64,000 nt of DNA from the NCBI GenBank assembly GCA_964017065.1, contig OZ024790.1, forward strand, positions 12,584,703 to 12,648,702, written 5' to 3'. Both the position numbers and the translations under genes were made by a program. Below the pieces are notes generated by a model. It was not told the DNA's origin. It saw only the letters and a list, made by a program, of their open reading frames with translations, and searched no databases. The DNA comes from Haliclona indistincta. Lineage: Eukaryota; Porifera; Demospongiae; Haplosclerida; Chalinidae. Shown one piece after another: positions 19,701 through 31,500 of the stretch; the first letter of the stretch is position 1, and the number at the start of each line of letters is the position of its first letter.

Positions 19701-22525
19701 GAGCCACGAGGCATACAGTAATCTAGCCTCGTACCCGGTAAGCTCTCGGCGTGGGCGGCGCGTGGGTGGCTATTAGAGAGCTAGAGCCTGGTACGCATTG
19801 CATGCGCATGCGTCAGATTTTGAAAAGTGTGGGAGAATATAATCGAAAGACACCGCCCTCGCCCCACCTTTATAAATAATGCATTAATGCGAACAACGCT
19901 GGAAATATTGTTTGGGGTCTAACCGCGCTCAGGCAAGCTGCTGCGTCTACTTGGCCGCTTGTCCAGGTACACAAGACCAAATTGTGAGCAATTGGAGGTC
20001 TGTCTAGACATAGAATGCTAATTTTGTCGTAATCAGGCCAAAATCGAGAATAATTGCTGCTCGTGGCATTCGATATGGCTCGTAGCAGTACAATGCTTCA
20101 TTGTGACATGCTTAGCCGGCCTCAACACTGCTGCTTCTGTGTTTTTTCAAAACAAACAATGAGTATAATATTATAAGCAAGAGTGCGCGGACATCAACAG
20201 TAGTTTACTGTAGTATACGATGTAACCATCAGATGGTTAGATTATGTCATTTTTCGCGCATGCGCATGCAATGCATACCAGGCTCTCTAATAGCCACCCA
20301 CGCCGAGACCCTGGGTACGAATCTAACAGTAATCGTACGTCACGGTCTGTGTATGTATGTCTGTCCGCTCTAGTTCTGAAAGACGGCAAAGAATCAGCTG
20401 GTGGTAAGTGCAATATCGACATAACACGTTACAGTTACTGGTGATCTGGACTTCTACGAAGTCGAATGTGTCCATGGTTAACTGGCTAGCAGATTGTAGA
20501 TTTGATCTGGACTACAGGATAGCGTGGCGGGTCCAGATAAAATCAGCAAAAACCAAAAGTGGCTACAAGCATGGCTGTGTGCTTGCCTTTGTGCACGCCC
20601 AGTTAATTATTTCACTGTGGTAGCATACTATTGGCTTGTGTAATTTTTGCCAGCTTGTATCAATAGCTTGCATATTGTACTTTATAAATCAGTTACAATC
20701 ATCATCTGCTGATGGAATAGCTGCAGTTAACGTTGTTGTGTGCTGTCAAAGCATGTCCAGTGTGCAGTATGCATGCAATTCCACTGAGGCATCTGCACCT
20801 ATGGTGCTTCATTGATGTAGTAGTCTAGTAACCCATTATAGTTGTGACTTTGTGTCAAGCCAGCTTTTTTAGTGACAACTAAGCATCACATAAGCTTCAT
20901 TCGAAGTTCTAGCTACACAGTAGTCTTGCATTAACGCGTCTAAATAAGCAAGTGTAGTATACTTTGTGAGTGTCCCAATAATTGTTTTACCAGCAACCAC
21001 GGCACACAGTATGCAACAAACGAAGTTCACAATACCCTCAGACTGCTTTACACACTGTATAAATTTACTTGTTTGTACAGAAAATACCAACGTAATTGTA
21101 AACGTCAATTTGCCACAGGCCAGTGCATGTCCACTGGGAGGACTTAAGCTACAATGTTATAGAATTGTGCAACACTGCTGCAACATGTTGTCTTAAAAAC
21201 ATATACTATAGCAATTAGACAATCAGGAAGTTAATATGATTGTTTATACGCTGCTTATCAAGCATATCAGGCATGAGTAGCGGCCATTGATTGACATGCT
21301 TACCACAGTCGATTATGGACTCCTGGTGCCAACAACAGGGTAAGTGTATCGATGGCTTTGATTTTAACTCATGGATATTTCTAAATGTTGTCGGTCTCGA
21401 GTTCTGGTGAGTTGTCTTTTATGCCGTTGTATCGATGGCTTTGATTTTCACTCATAGAAATGTTGGCTTTGTTCGATATCTAATAGATTAGCGGACAATG
21501 GAACAGCACATTACCTTCATGATAGCTTCCAAGGACGGCATAGAAGACAACTCACCAAAACTCGAGACCGACAACATTTCCATGAGTGAAAATCAAAGCC
21601 ATCGATACAACGGCATAAAAGACAACTCACCAGAACTCGAGACCGACAACATTTAGAAATATCCATGAGTGAAAATCAAAGCCATCGATACGCTTACCCT
21701 GTTGTTGGCACCAGGAGTCCATAATCGACTGCGTCAATGGACTCCTGACGGCACTTGGTACGATAATGGACAGAATGACACACAAAGGAAGTACCGTAAC
21801 TCTTGTGCATACAAATTAAAGTGTGCATTATTTTAGTCAAACACACAACACACATAATTACCACATAGGAGTCAAAAATGCCACAGCTTCTTTAATCTTG
21901 GAAGGATCGGAAAGCAATAGAGTAATAATACTCTTCACTACTTTATCCACCATGTTATTCACACAATCAATAGTGTAGGTTGCAAATCTAAAGGACTCAA
22001 CTCTGTTATAATAATTATAAATCAAAATAATAATAATCAATTTTTGTCACTAACTAACCTTTTTGCACGATGAATCATCAAAACATAGAAAAAAACATCA
22101 TTTTTAAAGGTAGACGCAAAGTTCTTTAGATTCAATAGTTTATTCAAGTAGCGATCCAGATTTATAGTAATAGGTTCATCAAAGGTAGCATCCTAACAAT
22201 GAATAATGGTATACAAATTCACACATAATAACAGAACGATTCATAGCAAAACATCGTGCTATAGAATATTTACACTCAAGGGTGGTTAGAGAAAAGAGGG
22301 CATGCAACACTCAGACAAGCTTAGTTATCTTATGGGTGTGAATGTAGTAGATTCAGTATTATTTTAGACCAGCATTAATGTAAACATTCATACAATGCCA
22401 TGGCGTGACTTAGCACAATACCTGTACACTGTTGTGATATTCTGCTGCATGGCATATTTCCATAAATTCTGATAGCTTCTGTAAATCATTTGTGACACAT
22501 GTTTTTTTAACTTGTTCAATCCAGT
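16766..22525 (-). CDS. Large multi-exon gene, 5' part (probably the same RNF213-like gene)
   Basis: Minus-strand exons with consensus splice sites: about 22525-22422 (VQDWIEQVKKTC...), 22194-22060 (DATFDEPITINLDRYLN...), about 22010-21858, 18921-18766 (ending SIAALC), about 17720-17560 (FKDLTLGLELMQMF...) and about 16950-16766 (IEPYCVKYWDEEAILSDF...). All look like a continuous helical, HEAT-like polypeptide in the same style and strand as the exons at 9.4-2.4 kb. The simplest reading is one gene whose 7.3-kb intron (16.77-9.40 kb) hosts the hAT gene. The first coding exon is not identified; it should lie between 22.5 and 23.3 kb. Two separate genes cannot be excluded without transcripts. Confidence 0.4.
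17303..17420. repeat. Hairpin element (copy H4) around a gggatataacag stem
   Basis: ctgttatatccctcgggaaaggg pairs with ccctttcccgagggatataacag. Weaker pairing extends out to about 17,252-17,480 (cccatgttagcgg against ccgctgacatg). The loop is CG-rich. It has the same architecture as the 141-bp hairpins but a different stem sequence. Confidence 0.65.
18112..18236. repeat. Diverged hairpin element (copy H3)
   Basis: The stem ggatctacgtggtgtagaagccctc pairs with gggcttctacatcgcatagat, and the arms resemble those of the element at 1,578-1,718 (gggatctacgcggtatagaaaccctcg). It is an older member of the same palindromic family. Confidence 0.6.
19042..19660. mobile_element. Foldback element carrying a RecQ-helicase-like fragment
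   Basis: The left end (ctagttagtctcgtccccagaccccacc, then agagggtctggttaaatgaa and aattcctggtt) is the reverse complement of the right end (aaccaggaatt, ttcatttaaccagaccctct, ggtgtggtctggggatgagactag). Arms are roughly 80-90 bp. Between them lies a helicase-like coding fragment. A second small hairpin (gtccccaggc...gcctggggac) is inserted at about 19,484-19,523. Confidence 0.7.
19213..19482 (+). pseudogene. RecQ-like DNA helicase N-terminal fragment, frameshifted
   Basis: The translation gives STKQLGYSCLSADQQEVVVN and NILNGARRVYFS in one frame, then SLPTGAGKYFSA in a second frame, and LPSIFNLL...VIVVCLLKSLIEDQVASL back in the first. This matches the start of a RecQ-type helicase: the Q-motif-like region, Walker A (here GAGKY instead of the usual GKS/GKT), and the motif Ia-like PLxSLxxDQV. 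At least two frame changes, the altered Walker A and the missing remainder mark it as a captured, dead fragment. It is bounded by the foldback arms. Confidence 0.6.
19685..19717. repeat. Hairpin motif, further copy
   Basis: tatgcctcggtgggtggagccacgaggcata: the reverse-orientation form of the recurring hairpin. It lies exactly between two foldback elements. Confidence 0.6.
19722..20330. mobile_element. Inverted-repeat element (about 609 bp), arms about 85 bp
   Basis: The left arm (tctagcctcgtacccggtaagctctcggcgtgggcgg, then ctattagagagct and tgcattgcatgcgcatgcg) is the reverse complement of the right arm (cgcatgcgcatgcaatgca, agctctctaatagccacccacgccgag, ctgggtacgaatcta). No transposase ORF is present. 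Confidence 0.75.
20331..21300. other. Intron DNA without recognised features
   Basis: I see no supported gene, RNA or repeat structure between the foldback ending near 20,330 and the inverted repeat beginning at 21,306. The short ORFs here lack splice context or similarity. Confidence 0.4.
21306..21731. repeat. 426-bp inverted repeat with an internal direct repeat in each arm
   Basis: The outer ends cagtcgattatggactcctgg and ccaggagtccataatcgactg are exact reverse complements, and the pairing continues through atcgatggctttgatttt, tgttgtcggtctcgagtt and tggtgagttgtctt. In each arm the block atcgatggctttgattt...cactcat is present twice, so the structure is a duplicated module folded back on itself. 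It is in an intron of the RNF213-like gene. Confidence 0.85.
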
Positions 22526-22794
22526 CTTGCACCTCTGCAGATATGAATAATATAATAATATAATAATTTTTACATGCGCAAGTTACTAGAGTCTAGAGTG
22601 TATACCTTGATATCGAAAATCTTGAATGGTTTGTATCCCCTGGCGACTCGACCTCGGACCGGACCGAATGCCGGTAAAACCGGCGGTCCGTTCGGCCATT
22701 TCAAAGTAATAACAAACTGCTGTGCGACAGTAACCTGCAGCAAGCTGTACGATAAGTCAGCTCACGTGATCTGCCATGATGCAGTATAGCCCAG

Positions 22795-23290
22795 GGACTA
22801 GGGCGGGGTATTACCGGACACTGGGTAAACTAAAAATACACTCGCTGCAGAAGGGGCTGGGCCAGCGACTGCAGTATAGTACAGTAAGCCATTTTTATGC
22901 GATACCATCAGGCTATCCATAGATAATATATTATCTATAGCCCATAGATAATATATTATCTATAGCCCATAGATAATATAGCTATGGGATATCGTAGAGT
23001 AACAAACATGACTTTACTTATATACGACTACGAGGCAAGATTCTGTTTGATCTGCGAGTGCGATCATACAGCGATGTCCAGCTAGGTGTCCGAAATTACC
23101 CCGCATACCAAAATGCAAACATTTTCTGTTTGTATCAATCGTGCGTCTTTTCATCCTGCCAGTCGTCACCGAAAACTAAAACTTCGCTGACAGATAGCAC
23201 ATAGATAAAGTTCCAGTAAGTTGACGTAGCTATTTTATCTGCCAAGTTCGACAACCGGAAGTGTGCCCGGAATTACCCCACCCTACCTGG
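22795..23290. repeat. Inverted-repeat element with a palindromic tandem array
   Basis: Ends agggcggggtattaccggacac (near 22,800) and gtgcccggaattaccccaccct (near 23,265) are imperfect inverted repeats. A partial internal copy, gtgtccgaaattaccccgc, lies near 23,086. Inside, at about 22,918-22,986, the self-complementary block atagataatatattatctat is repeated about three times with spacer agccc. It lies just upstream of the reductase gene. Confidence 0.6.
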
Positions 23291-23345
23291 CTTACGGTAT
23301 TATAGTGTATGGTAGTCCATAATACATGTGTAATAGTAGTCGAAG

Positions 23346-24215
23346 ATGGATCCGTGCAACGGTCAACTGAGTGTGTTCTTCGGCCTACCTTACTCTCTAT
23401 TTTCAGGGAATGATTCTCGTCCCAATCCTCTTACAAACGTTCCCGATGATCCAGTCCGCTTCTGGCTGCACATCGGACTACTAATCCTGTGCTTTCTGCT
23501 GGCGATCATCAATGTCATTGTGCAGTTCTGCACAATCATTCCCTACGGAAGATTCGACGTTGGTGCGGGCAGATGCAGAGTGAACCAGAGAATCGCCTTT
23601 GGTCTATCCGACGGAATCCCAGGAATCGTGTTGTTCACGCTGGCGTACTTCATGACCGGGACACGCTTCAACGGAGCCGCCAACATTGTAATGTACTGCT
23701 TGTTCATCATCCACTACATCAACAGAGCTATCATAACCCCCATAACGAATCGGCACTCTCGCTCCACTGTGGTATTCTGGATCCCCATTGTGAACACATT
23801 GGTTAATGCTCTGTTCCACTACGTCAACGCGGACTACATCGGCTCAGCAAATTTCTGTCAAGGCTACTACTTCGACCCACGGTTCATCCTCGGAATAATC
23901 ATAATGATAACAGGTTTCGTCATCAACAGAGTTGCTGACGCTCAACTGATATGTCTCAGAGAAAACTACAAGGACAATTCATACAAAGTACCCAAAGGAC
24001 CGCTGTACTTCTTGATATCTCAACCTAACTATTTAGGCGAGATGATCGAGTGGTTCGGATGGGCGCTACTGACCTGGTCTTTGTCTGGAGTGGTGTGGTT
24101 CCTGTTCGTCGCCAGTACACACATACCCAGGGCTAGAGCAAACCACAGATGGAACCAGAAAGAGTTTGACGACTACCCCAAGAGAAGGAAAGCACTGATA
24201 CCATTCATATATTGA
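23346..24215 (+). CDS. Steroid 5-alpha-reductase family (SRD5A1/2-like) membrane enzyme
   Basis: A single-exon 289-residue protein; vertebrate SRD5A1/2 have about 255-260. At least five to six hydrophobic segments are visible (about 40-66, 90-107, 116-132, 142-160, 182-200, 236-256). The C-terminal family signature is clear: a QPNYLGEMIEWFGWAL stretch (about 225-240), corresponding to the conserved PNYfGE.vEW.G.A motif, then RARANHRWNQKEFDDYPKRR and LIPFIY at the very end, as in SRD5A enzymes. These enzymes reduce the delta-4 double bond of 3-oxo steroids with NADPH in the ER membrane. Substrate specificity cannot be read here. The start ATG has no in-frame upstream extension and begins a normal hydrophobic N-terminus. 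A polyadenylation signal follows at 24,241. Confidence 0.85.
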   Translation: MDPCNGQLSVFFGLPYSLFSGNDSRPNPLTNVPDDPVRFWLHIGLLILCFLLAIINVIVQFCTIIPYGRFDVGAGRCRVNQRIAFGLSDGIPGIVLFTLAYFMTGTRFNGAANIVMYCLFIIHYINRAIITPITNRHSRSTVVFWIPIVNTLVNALFHYVNADYIGSANFCQGYYFDPRFILGIIIMITGFVINRVADAQLICLRENYKDNSYKVPKGPLYFLISQPNYLGEMIEWFGWALLTWSLSGVVWFLFVASTHIPRARANHRWNQKEFDDYPKRRKALIPFIY

Positions 24216-24240
24216 TCCATGTTGTGTGCTCCGATAGGGA

Positions 24241-24246
24241 AATAAA
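24241..24246 (+). terminator. AATAAA polyadenylation signal
   Basis: AATAAA 26 bp after the TGA of the reductase gene. A canonical animal poly(A) signal in the right place. Confidence 0.7.
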
Positions 24247-24493
24247 TTATAGTTAACCACAATCAAGTCATAGTGTCATGCATACATGCATTGTTGTTAA
24301 TCAAGTGTTTTACGAATCTCTTCAAGTGCTAAATTTGATTTACATAATACATACATACATGGCTGTAGCAAGACACTGAAAACAACAACAATAATATGAT
24401 ACTAATAATAGCCAAACAAGGATGCATTATCACTAATGCTGGTACTGCCTGTGATGTGTGTTCATAGTAGCCATTTTAGGTAGCGCTATGACA

Positions 24494-25318
24494 CTACGAA
24501 AGACTAGGGTCATCCTCCTGTAGAAGAAGGCAATGCTATGATAATGCATACACACACAAGTCATAGTAAGAATCAAGCCTTATACTGGCAGCAACACATC
24601 CTTAAAAGCTTAGGAACTAGTAATAACATCCAGAGTGAGCTAGTCATGCAATATCAAGACTACAAAGACACAATACAATACGAAGAGACAACACAATAGC
24701 GTACCTTAGCATGCTTGCACCATCTCTGTGATGGTATGTGTCTATACGGAGGAATAGGTCTTCGCTACAAAGAGAACAGAACACATTTTAGGTGGTATTT
24801 TAGCATCTCTGCTAATGAAAGGCAACAGCTAACGGTTTGTAGACACAGATGACTGATCACATTCCTGACAGCAACCCATCATTAACCAAACAGCTGTGAC
24901 AGGAATGGTGATTACAGCATTCCAGAAGAGAAGCAGGTTGCAGATTGCTACCACCACCATCTCCAACCACCCAGGCTATGCATGCATGGCTTCCTACCGA
25001 GTTAATTATATAGGCCCGGTATTTATTTGAATACCAGACAACAGCAGTGTCTGAACCTATTACACACACAATGTAGTGTATAAATCTCATCTACCTCAAT
25101 CCGTGTCGATATGTACGCTACTGGGATACTCAGAGCAACGCTAATCAACATAGCAATGACCGTGTTTCTCTTCCATTGCCTTGGATTGCACCACCACCCT
25201 CCAGACGGAGACCATACGTATAAAGGATAAGGAAACCGTTTCGTTCCACCCTAAAGAGGAGAGATAAAATGAATAACTCCAGACAGAGCCTGCGTGCAAA
25301 GGTCAGCTAGCTCACCAT
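24494..25318 (-). CDS. Small conserved single-pass membrane protein (80 aa), four exons
   Basis: Reconstructed by splice sites: exon 1 is only the ATG (25,318-25,316, donor gtgagc); exon 2 25,250-25,095; exon 3 24,764-24,705; exon 4 24,517-24,494 (TAG). All junctions are phase 0 and the total is 81 codons. Exon 2 begins GGTKRFPYPLYVWSPSGGWW, continues CNPRQWKRNT, then has one membrane segment (VIAMLISVALSIPVAYIS); exons 3-4 give RRPIPPYRHIPSQRWCKHAK and EDDPSLS. The aromatic/proline motif before the membrane span and the IPSQ.W motif after it look like a conserved eukaryotic family, which I cannot name. It shares a 36-bp intergenic start region with NDUFB9, suggesting, but not proving, a mitochondrial inner-membrane role. 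Confidence 0.7.
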
Positions 25319-25354
25319 TTTGTTTATCACTCTAATTGAAGCGCACCTAACAAA
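25319..25354. promoter_or_regulatory. Compact bidirectional promoter/5' leader region
   Basis: Only 36 bp separate the divergent ATG codons at 25,318 (minus) and 25,355 (plus). Promoter elements must overlap the leaders or first exons. No TATA box is visible. The NDUFB9 start lies in the Kozak-like context aaaATGgcg. Confidence 0.55.
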
Positions 25355-26652
25355 ATGGCGTCGTTAGGATTGGAGAGTCTGACGCACGCACAGCGCGTTA
25401 CAAGACTGTATCGTCGCTCTCTCAAGCATATTCTCTCCTGGGTCATAGAAAGACATGTATGGAGAGTCGAGGCATTGAAGCTGAGGGACAGGTTTGACGC
25501 TACCAAGCACATCACGGACAGACGAAAGGCCCACCAGATGCTCTTGGACGGAGAGGCCGAGTTTGAAAGACTGAAGCATCCTTTTCCATACATTCGTGAG
25601 TAAATATGTGCACGTAGGCAGTAAATTTGCCTCTGTTTTACAGATCCTGATGCGCCAGGTGGTACTAGATATGAGAGAAACCTCCCCCCTCCTCCTAATG
25701 TAAGCAACATCATGAGCTGAAACTAAAAATACTCTACACATGGGAAATGTTATCGTACAATGTGTGTGGTTGTGACCGGGATCAGAGCTATGCATATAAA
25801 ATGCCATGGAGGTTATGACAACGTGTTGTCTATCATTTGATCCTGTTACGGCTGCACGTTGATGTTGATCGATCTTTCAGCCATTATGCACGTATCAATG
25901 AAATGCCCCACTCCCCCCCACCCGGGGTAGGGTGGGGATTTGTCAAAATTCGTGTGTCAAAAGCCCCACCCCTGGGGCAGTGTAATTACGGAGCCGGTTC
26001 ACAGTTTGCCTAAACGATGACACACTACACAAGTTTGTTGCTGGCAACAGTTGCGCAAAGCAAATTTGCCTAGTGAATCATCATTTAAGGCAAATTGTAG
26101 ACCGGCTTCAAATTTACTCTGCCCCCAGGGGTGGGGCTTTTGACACACGAATTTTGGCAAATCCCCCACCCTACCCCGGGTGGGGGGAGTGGGGCATTTC
26201 ATTGATACACGCATTATTACATGTTGTTATCGGTCACGGCTTGTGCTGAGAACAGAACTGTCATCGTACAAGTTTTCGATAGGTACGGTCGATCATGGAC
26301 TCATGTATATTACTATGAAATTCAGAAACTATAAAATAATTGATTTTTCACCCATTTTAACACGTGTGTTGTTAGCAAAAGATCGTAGAAATGCAGTATT
26401 AGCATGTTTACCAGACAACTCAGTATCTTGTAATATGATCTTTGACGTGATTCAGTGAAAATAGGTATAATATCAATACTAGACTTCACAACCAAAGGCA
26501 TGTATTGCTACAATACAGGGTGGTGCAAATACAGGAGCTGCAAATTATTTTGGGTATATTTGAATTATTCTTCTTCATGTTAGGTGCTGGAGATGACACC
26601 CGAAGAGAAGGAATGGTACGAAGAGGCAATAAATGGACCCAAACATCTATAA
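25355..26652 (+). CDS. NDUFB9: NADH dehydrogenase [ubiquinone] 1 beta subcomplex subunit 9
   Basis: Three exons: 25,355-25,595, 25,644-25,699 and 26,584-26,652, summing to 122 codons with consistent phases. The LYR motif appears as RLYRRSLKH (about residues 17-25), followed by the family's basic helix (VEALKLRDRF), the RLKHPFPYI region, and in exon 2 PDAPGGTRYERN, which matches the NDUFB9 hallmark PDSPGGTSYERY. The protein is a complex I accessory subunit of the inner mitochondrial membrane and binds acyl-carrier protein through LYR. The last exon gives VLEMTPEEKEWYEEAINGPK and a stop. At 121 residues it is shorter than vertebrate NDUFB9 (about 179), so the C-terminal part is reduced or an exon was missed in intron 2, which also contains a foldback. 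Confidence 0.85.
25892..26208. repeat. 317-bp palindromic element in NDUFB9 intron 2
   Basis: Outer arms gtatcaatgaaatgcccc and ggggcatttcattgatac are exact reverse complements; pairing continues through the G/C-rich ccacccggggtagggtgggg and ttcgtgtgtcaaaagcccc blocks. Further pairing of tttgcctaaa.gatgat-like bases continues toward the centre. A non-autonomous foldback element. Confidence 0.85.
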
Positions 26653-26964
26653 AAAACAAGTTTAGGTTTACCAGACACTCTACTAGGATTAGCTGTTGTA
26701 TAATAATTTCAAATTTAAAAATGACATGTACCCTGTGCCGCACCCATTGCAGCAAGGCATGTCCCAATAATAACAACCTCTATGCCCTGGGAGGGATTAG
26801 CTATAGACACTACAGTTCTTGTATCATTCGAATTGGAGCAGACAGTCGTACGTAGAAAATACTTTCACAAACGCATTGTCATCAAACAAATCACAAACAT
26901 AACAGCAATAGGGTAATGAACTAGGTGTGACTGTATGTTGTGTATAGTATATGTTAGTGTGCTG

Positions 26965-28520
<1,556 letters not shown>

Positions 28521-31500
28521 ATGTCGATTCCCACTGTTCAGTATCGTTTTTCCTTTGGTCTAAAAGGAGATGTGAGTGGCAATGTGTGCTACTTGGACGA
28601 ACAAAGTATCATCTACCCTGCGGGTACAAATTTGGTCCTGTTCAACATCGACCAGAAGACCCAACGGTTCATGGGTTTTGGGACAGGAGGAGATGGCGCT
28701 ACAGCACTAGCTGTTAGCCCTAACAAGCGTTACGCTGCCGTTGCCGAGAAGAAAGACAAGCCCGCCATTACCATCTTTGACTTGCAGACCATGCGCAAGA
28801 GAAAGGTTTTGAGTTGTCCCGACCTGGGGTCACACGAGTTCGTGTGGTTGGGATTCTCTCCTGACTCCAAATTCTTCATCGGTCAAGGAGGAGGTCCAGA
28901 CTGGGTGTTAGTCTACTGGCACTGGGAAAAGGCTAAGATAATGGCTACTGCTAAAGTATCAGCACCAGCCAACCACCCTGTACACCAGGTTAGCTCACTA
29001 GTCACTATCCAGAGCTGTGAGCTTCATCTTGTGTTCTTGTACAGGTGTCCTTCAACCCTCAGGACAACACTCAAGTGTGTGTTATCGGTGAAAAGTTGTT
29101 CAAACTATTTCGCTACAGTGAGGGGAATCTCAAGCAGTTTGCTTTCACCAAAGCCGATCCTCAGAACTACTTGTGTCACACATGGCTCTCTGAAGATAAG
29201 CTACTGATGGGCACCAGCGCTGGAAAGGTGCAGCTATTTGAGGTTGCAGACTTGAAGCAGGAGTACTATCTTACAAGCCCGCCAGGAACCAGTAGCCAAG
29301 TCTCCACTGACATGTAAGTACATGTACTATGCTGCCGATATAAAAATTATTTTTGTCGAATAAAATTGAGGTTATGTTCAGATGACCAGAACTTATTTTG
29401 TATTGCAAAATACTCGTAGCATGCTAGCAAAATTATCAGAGGAAACTCAGTAACAGGCTGTATTATTTTAGTTCCATGTAGTACGCGTAGACTTTCTCAT
29501 TCTATCTCCTGCAGGGCTTCCCGTCATGGTCGCAAGCAGTCAGCTGGATCATCATCTACCCATACTGACACCACACCCATCCTTAGTCTGCTCGTGTACT
29601 CTAAGGGATTCATATGTTCTGGTGGCAACGGAACTCTACACCTCTTTGAGAAGACTGACGAAAAGTGTCTGTTCAAACGAACTCGTTCAGTCACCATTGA
29701 TGCTGATCCATCCAGTCAGATGGACCAGGCAATGCTGAGCAATGGTGCTACCAGTAATGAGATCATGTGCCTCACTCTGAGCCCTTCTGAAGAGAACATA
29801 GTGTGCAGCACACGATCACAGCAGCTCTACAACCTAACACTATCAGCAGCTGATATTGAGAGGGTAGGTACACTGCATCTTAGAACCATTACATGTATGC
29901 AAAGCATCGGCCTCTTCTACAGTAGCATATCGGTATCTAATAGTGTAGTTCTGCTCAAACTATTATGTCACGCTTTAGGAACTAGTTTATAACTAGTAAT
30001 GAGAGGTTTCTCTTCTCTCTTAGGGAGCAGCTTTTGACTATCTTTCATCTTCGTTCCATTGTGCTGCTATTACTGGTCTGGATGTGTGTATCCGTAAGCC
30101 AATCATAGCCACATGCTCAATGGACAAAACAGTACGAGTGTGGAATTATGAGAACAAGTGAGTAGCAGCTTAATTTGTGCACAAAAGTATTTCACAATCG
30201 TACACCTTTATCCTATAGTTCGCTTGATCTGTGTAAGCAGTTCCAGGAAGAGGCATACAGTATTGCCCTTCATCCAAGTGGTCTGTTTGTGCTGGTTGGA
30301 TTCAGTGAGAAGCTGCGCTTGATGAACGTACTCATCGATGACATTCGACCATTCAGAGAGTTCATGATCCGTGGCTGTAGAGAGGTAAGCTGACATGAAT
30401 AGCACTACCCCCAGTATGTGTGTTGGTAGTACATGTGAATTAAATGTATCTTATTCTCATACAGTGTGCCTTTAGTCATGGTGGACATTTGTTCGCAGCG
30501 GCAAACGCCAACCTCATACAAATATTTTCTGCATTCTCATTCGAGAACACTGCTAATTTCAAGGGTCATAACGGAAAGGTAATTTCACATGAATTTTCTA
30601 TACGCTAATAATCCTCTCCTTACTGTTTTTTTTTCAGGTTCGTAACTTGGTGTGGAGTGCTGATGATTCCCGGCTGGTCTCATGTAGTATGGACGGTGCA
30701 GTGTATGAGTGGAACGTACAAGCTGCCAAGAGAGAGAAAGAGTGTGTCCTCAAGTCATGCAGCTACACCTCTGTGTCCCTGTCGCCTGACCTGAGATCAA
30801 CATTCGCTGTTGGTTCTGATCGAACATTGAAAGAGCTAGTGCTAGCAGACTCACAGGTGAGGGCATATCTGTGTTACTTGAAGACTATGCTATGCTGTGT
30901 CTTTCTGACAGATACTTCGTCAAGTCAGTGCAGGTGATGAGGTGCTCACTCAGGTAGTGCTGTCCCACTCTGGTCGAATGCTGTTTGTGGGAACTAGTTC
31001 TGGGGCAGTGAGAGCTATCAAATTCCCACTCACTGACCCGGGAGATTGGAATGAGCACCAGGCTCACACATCAGCCATAACTAGGGTAAGACAGGGTCTT
31101 AGTATGAGGTGATTAACACAAACAAGATTTTGTTCACCTGCTTTAGTAACCGTAAAATTAGTGTAATGTAATTTTCATGCTTTGAGTAGTATTGTCACAT
31201 TCCCACATGTGGTTTAATTTCCTTGTCCTCTATTCTTTAGCTCTGCATCTCGTGTGACGACCAGTATCTATTCTCAGTGGGTGAGGACGGCACTCTCTTC
31301 TCGTTCAGAGTCAATGATAGAGAGGGCAGAGGAATGAAGACCAGGGAGAGAGAATCTGCGTACGCTGAGGAGGTCCTAGTCACTCGTGCTGACCTGGAAG
31401 AAAAAGTGAGAAAAAATAAAACAGAGCATTCCAACTGTCACTCAGCATTGTCTCTGAGCTATTGAGCTAAAGTTGATGGAATACCTTTGATTTGGTACAG

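Noticed and set aside
23489..23819. Alternative-frame ORFs inside the reductase gene
   Set aside because: They overlap the well-supported SRD5A-family frame and have no similarity of their own.
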